A DNA stretch of 64,000 nt, from the NCBI GenBank assembly GCA_046635845.1, contig JAQQXN010000002.1; one strand, given 5' to 3'. This DNA comes from UBA168 sp011055275. Its GTDB lineage: Archaea > Thermoproteota > Thermoprotei_A > Marsarchaeales > UBA168. Positions 40,468-49,669 of the stretch are shown here, piece by piece (position 1 is the stretch's first letter; the number at the start of each line of letters is the position of its first letter). The notes under the pieces were generated by a model. That model did not search any database and had not been told where the DNA came from. It was given only the letters and a program-made list of their open reading frames with translations. The translations under genes were made by a program, and so were the position numbers.

Positions 40468-42196
40468 CGGGGCTGTCGTGGAAGCTGAAGAATCTACCGG
40501 GGTAAAGATGCATGAGCTGGTACTAGTAGGTGGGCAGGGCCTAGTAGGAGAGGTCATAAGGATCGATGGGGATCGCGCTTTTGTACAGGTTTACGAGGAC
40601 ACATATGGGCTTAAGCCAGGAGAACCCATAACATGCACTGGAAACCCCCTTTCCGTTGAGCTTGGACCAGGGCTCATAGGAACGATTTACGATGGGATTC
40701 AGCGCCCTTTGTCTTCCCTCAAGGAAAAAGAAGGGGCTTTCATTAAGAGGGGCGTCAGCGCACCGCCGCTTGACAGAACAAAGAGATGGCACTTCTTGCC
40801 AATTGCCTTGGCGGGGCAAAAGGTCGCTGGCGGCCAGGTCCTTGGTTACGTCCAGGAGACGGAGATCATTAAGCATGCAGTGCTGGTTCCGCCTGACGTA
40901 AGCGGAGAGCTGCAGTGGGTAGCCGATGAGGGTGATTATTCCCTTGAGGATCCAATCGCTAGGCTTCCCTCACAGGAGCTTCACTTATATCACAGGTGGC
41001 CGGTGAGAACACCAAGACCTTACATGGAGAGGCTTCCTGCAGATGAACCCCTTGTGACAGGACAGAGGATAATAGACGCCCTTTTCCCGGTCGCCAAGGG
41101 CGGCTCCGCCATAATTCCCGGTGGCTTCGGAACGGGTAAGACCGTGGTTCAGCATCAACTTGCGAAGTGGGCTGATGCGGACGTAGTTGTGTATGTGGGA
41201 TGCGGAGAAAGGGGAAACGAGATGACCGAGGTACTAAGGGACTTTCCCAAGCTGATGGATCCCCGCACGGGTAAACCATTGATGATGAGGACTGTTCTTA
41301 TAGCAAACACGAGTAACATGCCCGTAGCAGCGAGGGAGGCCAGCATATACACGGGTATAACCATAGCCGAGTACTTCCGCGACATGGGATATAACGTGGC
41401 GCTTATGGCTGACTCCACATCCCGCTGGGCCGAAGCCCTAAGGGAGATATCTGGTAGGCTGGAGGAAATGCCGGGAGAGGAGGGATATCCGCCCTATCTG
41501 GCAAGTCGCCTTGCGGAGTTTTACGAAAGGGCGGGAAGGGTGAAAACCCTACAGGGGAAAGAGGGATCTGTGACGGTCGTCGGGGCCGTATCCCCCATGG
41601 GGGGTGATTTCTCGGAGCCCGTAACGCAGAACAGTCTTAGGTTCGTTCAGGTTTTCTGGGGCTTGGATAAGGATCTGGCGGACAGAAGGCACTTTCCCTC
41701 TATAAACTGGATCACCAGCTATTCTCAGTACTCTTCAACGGTTAGCCCTTGGTGGATAAAGCACACGGGCGAAGATTGGCCTGACCTCGTGGCCGAGGCA
41801 TTCCGCATTCTCCAGACGGAAAACGACCTAGAAAGCTTGGTAAGGCTTGTGGGCATCGAGGCTTTGCCAGAATCCCAAAAGTTAACGCTTCTTGTCGCTA
41901 GGGTACTTAGGGAGGGCTTTCTACAGCAGAACGCCTTCAACGATGTCGACACGTATTCTTCGCCAAGAAAGCAGTACCTTTTGCTCAAGGCAATGATAGG
42001 CTTCTATCGGTCATCGGAAAAGATAATAGAGAAAAAGATACCTGAGGCGGAAATAGAGGCCCTTCCCATAGTCCAAGAGCTGATTAGGGCTCGCTTTACG
42101 GTGTCCGAAGAGTCTAAGCTCGAGGACCTTGCGAAGAGGGCTGAGGATGCCCCCAAGTCCTTGGCTGGTGAAATTGATCGAGGTGATAGAAAGTGA
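40448..42196 (+). CDS. atpA: A-type ATP synthase catalytic subunit A
   Basis: Catalytic ATPase subunit (582 aa). Starts MRIYRVSGAVVEAEESTGVK; contains the A-specific insertion, the P-loop IPGGFGTGKTVVQHQLAKWA (about residue 225), GERGNEMTEVL and MADSTSRWAEALREISGRLE. No intein is present at the P-loop, a known intein site in some archaea. ATG 40448 overlaps atpE by 20 nt. Confidence 0.97.
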   Translation: MRIYRVSGAVVEAEESTGVKMHELVLVGGQGLVGEVIRIDGDRAFVQVYEDTYGLKPGEPITCTGNPLSVELGPGLIGTIYDGIQRPLSSLKEKEGAFIKRGVSAPPLDRTKRWHFLPIALAGQKVAGGQVLGYVQETEIIKHAVLVPPDVSGELQWVADEGDYSLEDPIARLPSQELHLYHRWPVRTPRPYMERLPADEPLVTGQRIIDALFPVAKGGSAIIPGGFGTGKTVVQHQLAKWADADVVVYVGCGERGNEMTEVLRDFPKLMDPRTGKPLMMRTVLIANTSNMPVAAREASIYTGITIAEYFRDMGYNVALMADSTSRWAEALREISGRLEEMPGEEGYPPYLASRLAEFYERAGRVKTLQGKEGSVTVVGAVSPMGGDFSEPVTQNSLRFVQVFWGLDKDLADRRHFPSINWITSYSQYSSTVSPWWIKHTGEDWPDLVAEAFRILQTENDLESLVRLVGIEALPESQKLTLLVARVLREGFLQQNAFNDVDTYSSPRKQYLLLKAMIGFYRSSEKIIEKKIPEAEIEALPIVQELIRARFTVSEESKLEDLAKRAEDAPKSLAGEIDRGDRK

Positions 42197-43593
42197 ACGA
42201 AATCCAGATGGGTCTTAAGAGAAGGATCAGCTACGCGACGGTCACTCAGATAAACGGTCCACTCGTGTTTATCAAGGGCGTTAAGGACGTAGGATATGAC
42301 GAACTTGTGGAGATAAGCTCCGCGAGAGGTCGCAGCTTGGGCAGGGTGCTTGAGGTATCGAGGGATGTCGCGGTTGTGGAGGTGTTTGAAGGGACAACTG
42401 GTCTTTCACTGGGCGGGACGTCCGCCACGTTCCTGGGGAGAGGACTCGAGGTTGGCGTTTCCCAGGAAGTGCTTGGCAGGGTCTTTGACGGAATTGGCGA
42501 ACCTGCTGATGGCAAGCCTTACCCTTATGCTCGCGAGAAGGCAGATATAAATGGTTCGCCCATAAACCCTACGGCAAGGGAGTATCCAAGCGAGTTCATA
42601 GAAACCGGAGTTTCTGGCATCGATGGCATGGATAGCTTGGTCAGAGGGCAGAAGCTTCCCATATTCAGCGGGGCAGGCCTGCCTCATAATGCGCTTGCCG
42701 CTCAGATAACTAGGCAAGCGAAGCTGCTTAACTCTTCGGAGGGGTTCGCCATAGTTTTCGTGGCTATTGGTATAACGCATGATGAGGCCATGTATTTCCG
42801 CAAGAGCTTTGAGGACTCTGGCGCGCTGGCCAACGTGGCTATGGTGCTCAACTTGGCGGATTCGCCAGCGGTGGAAAGGATAACAGCGCCAAGGGTGGGG
42901 CTGACCATGGCGGAGTACTTGGCCTTCGAAGAGCAGATGCACGTGCTCGTGATAATGACAGACATGACCAATTACTGCAACGCCCTCAGGGAGATAAGCT
43001 CGTCCAGGGGCGAGATACCTGCCAGGAAGGGATATCCCGGCTACATGTATACTGATCTGGCATCCATATACGAAAGGGCGGGAAAGATCATAGGAAGGAA
43101 GGGTAGTATAACTTTGCTACCTATCCTCACCATGCCCAATGACGACATATCTCATCCCATACCAGACCTAACGGGATACATAACCGAAGGGCAAATTGTT
43201 CTAGACAGGGGACTTTACAGGAGGGGAATATATCCTCCCATAGACATATCGCTGAGTCTTTCAAGGTTGATGAAGGACGGCGTCGGAAAAGGCTACACCA
43301 GAGAGGATCACATGGACCTATCAAACCAGCTTTACGCATCCTATGCCAGGATGAAGGAGGTGAGGTCGCTTGAGACAGTGGTAGGAGAGGAAGGGTTGAG
43401 TGAGAAGGACCGCATGTATCTCAAGTTCGGAGACTTCTTTGAGCAGAGGTTCTTGAAGCAGGCAGATGACGAGGACCGGAACATTGAGGAGACCTTGAGT
43501 CTGGGTTGGGATTCCCTAGCGCTTCTTCCTGAGGATGAGCTCACCAGGGTAAGCCCAGACGAGATATCGAAGTACATGAAGAAGGGGATTTAA
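42193..43593 (+). CDS. atpB: A-type ATP synthase subunit B
   Basis: Non-catalytic nucleotide-binding partner of subunit A (466 aa). YATVTQINGPLVFIKGVKDV at the N-terminus; degenerate P-loop region KLPIFSGAGLPHNALAAQIT; NLADSPAVERITAPRVGLTM; DMTNYCNALREISSSRGEIP. It starts at GTG overlapping the atpA stop (GTGA). Confidence 0.97.
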   Translation: MNEIQMGLKRRISYATVTQINGPLVFIKGVKDVGYDELVEISSARGRSLGRVLEVSRDVAVVEVFEGTTGLSLGGTSATFLGRGLEVGVSQEVLGRVFDGIGEPADGKPYPYAREKADINGSPINPTAREYPSEFIETGVSGIDGMDSLVRGQKLPIFSGAGLPHNALAAQITRQAKLLNSSEGFAIVFVAIGITHDEAMYFRKSFEDSGALANVAMVLNLADSPAVERITAPRVGLTMAEYLAFEEQMHVLVIMTDMTNYCNALREISSSRGEIPARKGYPGYMYTDLASIYERAGKIIGRKGSITLLPILTMPNDDISHPIPDLTGYITEGQIVLDRGLYRRGIYPPIDISLSLSRLMKDGVGKGYTREDHMDLSNQLYASYARMKEVRSLETVVGEEGLSEKDRMYLKFGDFFEQRFLKQADDEDRNIEETLSLGWDSLALLPEDELTRVSPDEISKYMKKGI

Positions 43594-43596
43594 AAA

Positions 43597-44229
43597 ATGG
43601 AACGCATGAACGTACCCCCGACGCGCTTCAACCTTCTCAGGCTGAAGCGGGAGCAGGCAACGCTTAAGGTAGGCCATGATTTGCTGGAGGAAAAGAGGGA
43701 GGCGCTTCTCGAAGAACTCAAAAGAGAGGTTATGGCATTGCATCAGCAAGCGGATGCGGCCTCCGAGTCGTTGAGGCCAGCGCTCTTGGCCTTGGCCAGA
43801 GCAGAGGGCGTGGCTCACGTGCAGCTCCGGGCCGTGCAAAGGGCGGAGGTTTCCGTATATCAACAGGCCAAAAGCGTTATGGGGGTGCGCGTTGTTGTCT
43901 ATAATGTAGACAGGAAGCCAACCGGGAAACTTGTGATTCCGCCGGGCTTTGAAAGTCCGAGCGTCGAGCAAGCGTCGTTTCTATTCTTCGAATTGATCGT
44001 GCAGCTCTCGAAGCTTGCCGAGCTTCAGGCATCTATCATGTCTTTCGCTAAGGAGATGAAAAGGATGCAACGCAGGGTCAATGCGCTGGAAAACATCTTC
44101 CTTCCCCAATACGAGGAGACGATACGTTTCATATCTGATTCCCTCGAAGAACGCGATAGGGAAGAGCTTATTTCGCTTAAGGCCGTAAAGGAAAGAAAGC
44201 AAGCTGAACGACGACACAGAGGCTGGTAA
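43597..44229 (+). CDS. atpD: A-type ATP synthase subunit D
   Basis: Central rotor shaft subunit (210 aa) made of two long antiparallel helices: VPPTRFNLLRLKREQATLKV at the N-terminus and RRVNALENIFLPQYEETIRF near the C-terminus. ATG 43606 (MNVPPTRFNLL) is an alternative start and closer to the usual family N-terminus. It ends the ATPase operon except for the DUF371 gene. Confidence 0.95.
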   Translation: MERMNVPPTRFNLLRLKREQATLKVGHDLLEEKREALLEELKREVMALHQQADAASESLRPALLALARAEGVAHVQLRAVQRAEVSVYQQAKSVMGVRVVVYNVDRKPTGKLVIPPGFESPSVEQASFLFFELIVQLSKLAELQASIMSFAKEMKRMQRRVNALENIFLPQYEETIRFISDSLEERDREELISLKAVKERKQAERRHRGW

Positions 44230-44230
44230 G

Positions 44231-44716
44231 ATGGAGGCTGCTGTTGCGTCCTTCGGCTTCAAGGCGAAAGGACATCCCATGGTAAAAGCAACGCACAGAT
44301 CAACACTTGAGATCACGACGGAAGATAGCTTAACCGAGAGGGGAGACTGCATAATTGCCGTTTACAGTTCAATGGCTCCATCTCGGATCCCGGACGAGAT
44401 TAAACGGATGATAAGAAGGAATGCCCGGATAGAGGTGGTGTTTTCCTGCGACGGAATAGTAGACGTCGTAAATGGATGGGGGCACGAGTCATTGCCACTT
44501 TCAAGTGATAGGTGCTTTATACTGAGGAAGAGCGCGTACATCAGCCCCGAGACTTTGGCCATAAGGTGTGATAAAGCGGCAAAGGACCTTGATAGGAGGT
44601 TAATTGAAAGGCTAAAAGAGGGAAAGGAGCTAGAGATAAAGGTCGAGATAATGCTTGGTGGGCGAGGTCTGCTTAACCAAGGTTGTGCTAGAAAAGGCCA
44701 CGCGATTACATATTAG
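44231..44716 (+). CDS. DUF371 protein
   Basis: A 161-aa member of an uncharacterised archaeal family, recognised from FKAKGHPMVKATHRSTLEIT, LTERGDCIIAVYSSMAPSRI and SYISPETLAIRCDKAAKDLD-like content near the C-terminus. It starts two bases after atpD and is probably co-transcribed. No catalytic motif is evident. Confidence 0.82.
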   Translation: MEAAVASFGFKAKGHPMVKATHRSTLEITTEDSLTERGDCIIAVYSSMAPSRIPDEIKRMIRRNARIEVVFSCDGIVDVVNGWGHESLPLSSDRCFILRKSAYISPETLAIRCDKAAKDLDRRLIERLKEGKELEIKVEIMLGGRGLLNQGCARKGHAITY

Positions 44717-44834
44717 GTTTAGAAACACTCGCTTGGTGAGCGCTGGCCTCCATCCCTTAAACGCTCGCCATTTTAGCTTCAGCAAATAAGCGTGAATTGG
44801 AAGAAGACGGCTTGTTCATGGGCAAAAGCGCGAG

Positions 44835-45755
44835 TCAAGGTAAGGTTTTTGGGAGCAGGAAATAAAAACCGGAAGCCAGAACAAACCCGAGCACGGGGGC
44901 TATCGCCCATACCGCGGCGATCTTCGCCATCCTGCTTTTGTTCGCTATGGTCGCCCGCCTAGTGAAGGCAGGGCCAAATATGGCAGTAACTCCGATTTGC
45001 GACACGGAAACCGGTATGGAAAGCTGCGTCATGACCTCCACCATAAGGGCACTTGCAAAGCTTGCGCCAGAGGATGCTATCGGGCTTATCCCTACTATGT
45101 TCTCGGAAACGGTCTTTGTAACGGTCTTTCCGGCTAAGTAAGAGCCCAAAAAGGCTGCGGCCGCAAGAGCTGGCCCACTTTCGGAGGAAGGTGCCGAACT
45201 CATTCCCTCAAGGAGCCCGACGGTGTTGGCACCTAGAACGTACGACACATAGAAGGACGAGACCGTGACGAGGATGGCGTTGATTCTTGCCCTGCGGAAT
45301 ATGCCCTTTGGAAGCACGGCCCTTAGGGCCACATAAATGATGGCTGATAGAGGTATTGATAAAAGGGGGGCATAAACCCATGAGGCCGAGACTAACGCCG
45401 TGAATCTAAGGTTCAAGGTGCCGGTGAGGATCCCTATGCCTATGGCTCCTCCAACAAGCGCTTGAGAAAAAGAAAGCGGAAGCGCAAGAAAAGTAACGAT
45501 GATCAGCACGATGAGTGAAGCTAAAAGTAGTGAAGCCGTGACAGGGCTTTGATTTGCCTTGATTAGGTATCCGACGACGCTTGGCCTCATCTTCCATCCC
45601 TCGAGTATGATTCCGATTGCCATACCAATCCCGGCAAGGAGAAGGGCCTTATCTTCCCTCATCACGCCAGAGCCCACAATGGCTCCGACGCTTGCGGCTG
45701 CGTTGTTTGCTCCAATAGCGAAGGCGGCGACCAGTGCCAGCACAAGCAAGAGCAT
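44835..45755 (-). CDS. pitA: Low-affinity phosphate permease (Pit family)
   Basis: Inorganic phosphate transporter (306 aa) with about ten hydrophobic segments and the inverted repeat signatures AFAIGANNAAASVGAIVGSG (N-terminal) and YVLGANTVGLLEG…TKTVSENIVGI (C-terminal). ATG 45755 is chosen because AGGTG lies about 6 nt upstream, within the end of the DUF47 gene; GTG 45764 is the alternative. It is encoded downstream of its DUF47 partner. Confidence 0.9.
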   Translation of the reverse strand: MLLLVLALVAAFAIGANNAAASVGAIVGSGVMREDKALLLAGIGMAIGIILEGWKMRPSVVGYLIKANQSPVTASLLLASLIVLIIVTFLALPLSFSQALVGGAIGIGILTGTLNLRFTALVSASWVYAPLLSIPLSAIIYVALRAVLPKGIFRRARINAILVTVSSFYVSYVLGANTVGLLEGMSSAPSSESGPALAAAAFLGSYLAGKTVTKTVSENIVGISPIASSGASFASALMVEVMTQLSIPVSVSQIGVTAIFGPAFTRRATIANKSRMAKIAAVWAIAPVLGFVLASGFYFLLPKTLP

Positions 45756-45756
45756 C

Positions 45757-46443
45757 TTACACACCTGATTTTGCCGCTATGATTATGGCTATGTCCGATG
45801 CTTCCTCAATTGCATCTAAAACGTTATCTAACCAGAGCACGAAGTCCTTGAGTTCAAGCAGCGTAAGCACGTCCATTGAGTTTCTCCTTTGGAAGATTTT
45901 CTTGATTAACCGGGCCTTTATCTCGTCCCCTTCCTCTTCCTTTCTCTCCACGTCCATGGCGAGCTTCACAGATTCTCTTGGGTTAGAGAACAGCTGGCTT
46001 ATGCATAGCTCGAGCGTTAACATGGCGTCTTCGGCTTTCTTGATAAGCGACATGGGGTTGTCTGCTGAAAACACGGCCTGATAATCCTCGAGTTTGATCG
46101 GATACTGCGCTACGATGCGACACGCGTCCTTAGAGTAATCAGCTATGTTATTTATGGTCTCCATTAAGTTAAGGATGTCTTCTCTTATGCCCGCAAAGAA
46201 GGCGCCTTCAGATATCATCACCATTCCCTCTCTATGAATGAGATCAACTTTTTCCTCACTACTCGAGACCCTCTCGCTCTCGGCCTCCACCAGTGTCCAA
46301 TCGCCCTTACCCGCTGCCTTAATGACCCCCTCAGTTAGCCCTATGGTTTCCTCTACCATCTTTGCTTCTTTCAGCATGGTCTCGATGGCCAAAGTCTCCT
46401 TTCTTCCGAAAAAACTAAGTCTCCCGAACGATCTTGGCCACAT
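45757..46443 (-). CDS. DUF47 (PhoU-like) Pit accessory protein
   Basis: A 228-aa helical protein of the PhoU-like DUF47 family, which controls Pit permeases. Typical features: FGRKETLAIETMLKEAKMVE near the start, DILNLMETINNIADYSKDAC, and the C-terminal ELKDFVLWLDNVLDAIEEAS with the acidic PhoU-type helix. The stop overlaps the Pit coding region by a few nucleotides if the longer Pit start is used. Confidence 0.9.
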   Translation of the reverse strand: MWPRSFGRLSFFGRKETLAIETMLKEAKMVEETIGLTEGVIKAAGKGDWTLVEAESERVSSSEEKVDLIHREGMVMISEGAFFAGIREDILNLMETINNIADYSKDACRIVAQYPIKLEDYQAVFSADNPMSLIKKAEDAMLTLELCISQLFSNPRESVKLAMDVERKEEEGDEIKARLIKKIFQRRNSMDVLTLLELKDFVLWLDNVLDAIEEASDIAIIIAAKSGV

Positions 46444-46510
46444 TTCTGGGTAGGGTAAAGCAGCCTTCTACTGATTTAACTCTAGCGCCGAAAAAGCTTG
46501 ATTTAAGGCG

Positions 46511-47140
46511 AGCGCGTTTCGGTAAGAGTTGTTGATTCAGAAAATAAAGGTGCACAGGTCGGTCGAAGGAGAGAACAAGACGGCCACAATAATAAGGGGA
46601 CGTTGGCCAGTGGTCCGTTGTCCTAACGGCAAAAGAGCCCGAAGGACAAGCAAAATCGTAACCCGATTGAGCGGTTGGCGTCGACCTAGGCGTGACGAAC
46701 CTAATAGAGCCGAGCGATGGCACCGCGATAGAGGCGCCTAACTTCATGAAGAAGGCCGAGCAAAAGATCAAAAACCTCAAAGGGAGCTACCGCGCAAGAG
46801 GAAAGGTTTCAAGAGAAGTAAGCGAAGGGAGAAGAAAGGAGTTTTACCAATTATTAACGTGAGCAAGAAAGTTCATATCCTTCAGGAGTGGGAAGATGCC
46901 AGTAGCTAAGACTTGGAGAAAGACAGAGAGGCTTGGCGGCCGCGTAATGGCCGTCAACCCAACGGTTACGTCGCAGAAATGCCCAAGGTGCGCGCTGCAT
47001 AGCACGACCTGAAGCTTTCCGACCCCGTGTACCACTGCGACGTCTGCGGGCTAACGATGGATGGGGACGTCGACGCGGTAAAGAACATAACTGCATCGGG
47101 CCTGGAACGGAGCCTCCACGGAGACCGAATCCCTACTTAT
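46511..47140 (+). pseudogene. Decayed tnpB (IS200/IS605-family RNA-guided nuclease) gene
   Basis: Ordered TnpB-like pieces in changing frames: ENKTATIIRGRWPVV (about 46570-46615), LGVTNLIEPSDGTAIEAPNF (46688-46750) in the position of the RuvC I 'vGiDlGi…' strand, KIKNLKGSYRARGKVSREVS, then MAVNPTVTSQKCPRCALHS (46950-47005) for the zinc ribbon start, and CDVCGLTMDGDVDAVKNIT (47038-47094) for the second Cys pair with the RuvC III Asp. Stops and frameshifts abolish the frame, and the N-terminus is missing. A TTCA-loop hairpin-like segment lies inside (46860-46902). It separates DUF47 from atpI. Confidence 0.8.
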
Positions 47141-47271
47141 CCATAGGATGATAAGCAAGTTCGGTCAATGAAGTGAGAAGTCCACCTCATTCAGACGTGG
47201 ATAGTTTACCTGCTCAAGTTACTGGTATTTCGGTTAATGAAGATCGAAACGGCCACGTTGAATGTTGCAAT

Positions 47272-47280
47272 GCTTAATAG
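47272..47280 (+). promoter_or_regulatory. TATA box of atpI
   Basis: GCTTAATAG is centred 24 nt upstream of ATG 47300, inside the longer frame from 47237. Confidence 0.5.
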
Positions 47281-47299
47281 CGTGAGCAAGGTTTACCAC

Positions 47300-49258
47300 A
47301 TGCTCTTTCCCCAGACCATGGAGAAGGTAGAGATCATCACTCCTCGCGATGAAGCCGACGATCTCGTTGACGCACTGGCGCAGCGGGGTTTGGTTCACTT
47401 CTCCTTATCTGTTGTGCCGCAGGCGTACGAGGAATTAAGACAGAGGGCTCAGCAGATTGTTCAGATGGCTTCCGAGCTGGGGCAGTCAGGCGGAGAAAAA
47501 AAAGAAGTTGAAATTTCGTCGTGGGATGTTGTTTTAGACAATTATTCTCAGGTACTGTTGAGCTACTTGAGTATGAAGAAGAAGATAGAAGACGAACTCA
47601 ACGAAGTCAGAGCTCAAAGGCAAAAGCTTGATGAGGCTTTGCGCAATTTAGAGGCGTTTCCACCCGAATACGATGACTCCGCGTTTTCAGCGCTGGGCAA
47701 CTATGGACATGCCGTTTTCTTCTCTCAAGGGCAGTTACGCGTGAGTTATCCGCATGCCGAAGTGGATTCACAAAAGGGAAAGGTATACGTGATCCTATAC
47801 GAGCCGTCAATTGGGGTTGGCGTGCGGGATGAGCTCAAGAAGATGGGTGCTGTTGAACTGGTCTACCCCGATTGGCTTGATCCGTTGGCCGAAAGGGCGA
47901 AGAAAAAGGCTCAGGAGGCGCTTCTTGAGTTATCAAAGCGCGAAACCGAGCTCATGGACCAACGCAGGAAGTTGATCGAAGAGGCATCACCAATCGCCAC
48001 AGAAGCTGGAGAAATATCTCGCATGTTACTGAGCTCACTTGAGGTAAAACCGGGCTTAGATTTCACGAAAAGCACCCGCCTAATAACTGGGTTTGTACAG
48101 GAGAGCGAGGTAAAGGACCTTGTCGATATAACCAAGCGCTTTCCGGGTGTTCTCGTCTATCACAGGAGGGCTTTACCCTCGGACAACCCCCCGACCCTAC
48201 AGAGACTTCCAGGGCTGGTTTCTCATTTTAGAGTTATAGTGGGAAGTCTGGGGCTACCAGCTTACGGGGAGGTAGATCCTACACTGATAACCGCCATCAC
48301 GTTTCCCCTTCTCTTCGCGGTGATGTTTCCTGATGCTGGACAGGCCCTTCTGCTAGCTATAATGGGGCTTGTTATGGCGAAGAAGTTCCAAGGAAGCCTC
48401 AAGGACCTTGGCTACGTCATGGTTTTTTCCGGCGCGGCCGCCGTGATCTCAGGACTTGCCTTCGGGGAGGTTTTTGGCCTTGAGATTCATCCACTCGTCT
48501 TTCACATATTTGAGTGGCGGGGTACGTTCTCCTTTGCCGGCACTCCTTTCTCCGTTTGGAGCCCTTCTGCATCTATATCTTCAAGTACCACTCAAACCAT
48601 TGTCACGCTTATGCTCTTTTCCATAGGTGTCGGAGTAGCCCAGATGAGCCTTGGATTTCTGCTTTCAATGATCAACCAGCTGAAGAAGGGATTTACCCTA
48701 AAGGCCTTGGGTAGTTCGCTCCCCAAGCTTGTGTTGCTGCCCTCCGCGTTCGCCCTAATAGTAGATAGAATTTCACTTACGGGCATTGGGCTAGCTTTGT
48801 GGCTTGTACTTGTAATAGTGCCTTTCGCAGCTCTCTACGTTTTTCCTTTTTTGGCCAAGTCGCTTACTCGTGAAGGCTCCCTTGCCGACGAGGAAATGGA
48901 TGCCATCGAGACCACGATTTCCTTTATATCCAATAGCTTCTCCTACCTTAGGTTGCTGGCCATGGCCGTTGCGCACCTGGCGCTCATGTTGGTAGTTTTT
49001 GTGGTGGCGTGGCTGGCTTACGGTTACTTCGGCTCGTCCACGCTGGGATGGGTTATGTTCTGGACCATAGTGGCCCTCGGAAACTTGGTAGTCATGGCCT
49101 TTGAGGCACTTTTGGTCTTTATACAGAGCATGAGGCTTCACTTTTACGAGTGGATGATGAAGTTTTTTGCTGGGTCTGGATACCAGTTTTCCCCGCTGTC
49201 CTATGAAGGTAGAAGCGTTAGGCTAGTAAAGAAGTCGTCTCATGCTAAAGTTAAATGA
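47300..49258 (+). CDS. atpI: A-type ATP synthase subunit I (a-type)
   Basis: Membrane stator subunit (652 aa) that forms the proton/sodium half-channels. The soluble N-terminal half is alpha/beta with coiled coils; the C-terminal half has about eight membrane helices, including the conserved FPLLFAVMFPDAGQALLLAI and SFSYLRLLAMAVAHLALMLV with the essential Arg. ATG 47300 gives MLFPQTMEKVEIITPRDEAD, the usual start; the frame begins earlier at 47237. It is separated from the F-E-A-B-D operon. No gene for the proteolipid K (c ring) subunit was found in the window. Confidence 0.94.
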   Translation: MLFPQTMEKVEIITPRDEADDLVDALAQRGLVHFSLSVVPQAYEELRQRAQQIVQMASELGQSGGEKKEVEISSWDVVLDNYSQVLLSYLSMKKKIEDELNEVRAQRQKLDEALRNLEAFPPEYDDSAFSALGNYGHAVFFSQGQLRVSYPHAEVDSQKGKVYVILYEPSIGVGVRDELKKMGAVELVYPDWLDPLAERAKKKAQEALLELSKRETELMDQRRKLIEEASPIATEAGEISRMLLSSLEVKPGLDFTKSTRLITGFVQESEVKDLVDITKRFPGVLVYHRRALPSDNPPTLQRLPGLVSHFRVIVGSLGLPAYGEVDPTLITAITFPLLFAVMFPDAGQALLLAIMGLVMAKKFQGSLKDLGYVMVFSGAAAVISGLAFGEVFGLEIHPLVFHIFEWRGTFSFAGTPFSVWSPSASISSSTTQTIVTLMLFSIGVGVAQMSLGFLLSMINQLKKGFTLKALGSSLPKLVLLPSAFALIVDRISLTGIGLALWLVLVIVPFAALYVFPFLAKSLTREGSLADEEMDAIETTISFISNSFSYLRLLAMAVAHLALMLVVFVVAWLAYGYFGSSTLGWVMFWTIVALGNLVVMAFEALLVFIQSMRLHFYEWMMKFFAGSGYQFSPLSYEGRSVRLVKKSSHAKVK

Positions 49259-49264
49259 AAGGTT

Positions 49265-49274
49265 TTTATATAAG
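49265..49274 (+). promoter_or_regulatory. TATA box upstream of the TFS-like gene and its leader ORF
   Basis: TTTATATAAG, centred 24 nt upstream of ATG 49293 and about 80 nt upstream of the TFS-like start, so the message should begin with the leader ORF. Confidence 0.6.
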
Positions 49275-49292
49275 TTAGCCGTCTACTCTACG

Positions 49293-49352
49293 ATGATAAC
49301 TGTGTTTAACGCACTAGCGGTGAATACATACCTCGGAGGTGACGCCGCGTGA
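49293..49352 (+). promoter_or_regulatory. Leaderless 19-codon upstream ORF coupled to the TFS-like gene
   Basis: ATG 49293 sits at the predicted transcription start; the peptide is MITVFNALAVNTYLGGDAA and the TGA (49350-49352) overlaps the next GTG start (GTGA). GGAGGTGA lies about 7 nt before that GTG, inside this ORF, so translating it could control access to the ribosome binding site. Confidence 0.5.
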
Positions 49353-49654
49353 AGTTTTGTCCTAAGGATGGGAGTGTCTTAGTTCCCGTAAGGGAAAAGG
49401 GAAAGATCTACCTGGTATGCAAGAAGTGCGGATACAAGGAACCAGCAAAGGAAGAAGTTTACGTTGAAAAGACCAAGATAGACAGCAAAAAGAAGATAAA
49501 GCTGCTGACCGAGGATCTGCCCAAGGAGACTGAAGAGGAAAGGGAGTACATGCTCGAATCATTCAGTTCTGGAGAGCTAGACCAAGAAGAAGAGGAGGAG
49601 GAAGAGGAAGAAGAAGAAGAGGGCGAGGGATGGGGAGAGGGCGAAGAATACTGA
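49349..49654 (+). CDS. TFS/RpoM-like zinc-ribbon protein lacking the catalytic C-terminal ribbon
   Basis: 101-aa protein. The N-terminal ribbon resembles transcription factor S and subunit Rpb9: MKFCPKDGSVLVPVREKGKI then YLVCKKCGYKEP. The first CxxC is CPKD (Asp replaces Cys 7), so one zinc ligand is changed. The C-terminal cleavage ribbon (Q-R-S-A-D-E motif) that makes TFS active is missing; instead there is a linker and about 20 consecutive acidic residues after ELDQ. The GAG/GAA run (49587-49630) is repetitive but stays in frame. It could be a degenerate polymerase accessory or antagonistic TFS paralogue. Followed by ABCE1. Confidence 0.7.
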   Translation: MKFCPKDGSVLVPVREKGKIYLVCKKCGYKEPAKEEVYVEKTKIDSKKKIKLLTEDLPKETEEEREYMLESFSSGELDQEEEEEEEEEEEEGEGWGEGEEY

Positions 49655-49669
49655 GCTTAGGGGATTGAC

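Noticed and set aside
40448..42196. Intein in atpA
   Set aside because: The P-loop region is continuous and the protein has normal length.
49587..49630. GAG/GAA run as a CRISPR-like or microsatellite repeat
   Set aside because: It is an in-frame poly-Glu stretch of the TFS-like protein; no repeat-spacer structure is present here or elsewhere in the window.
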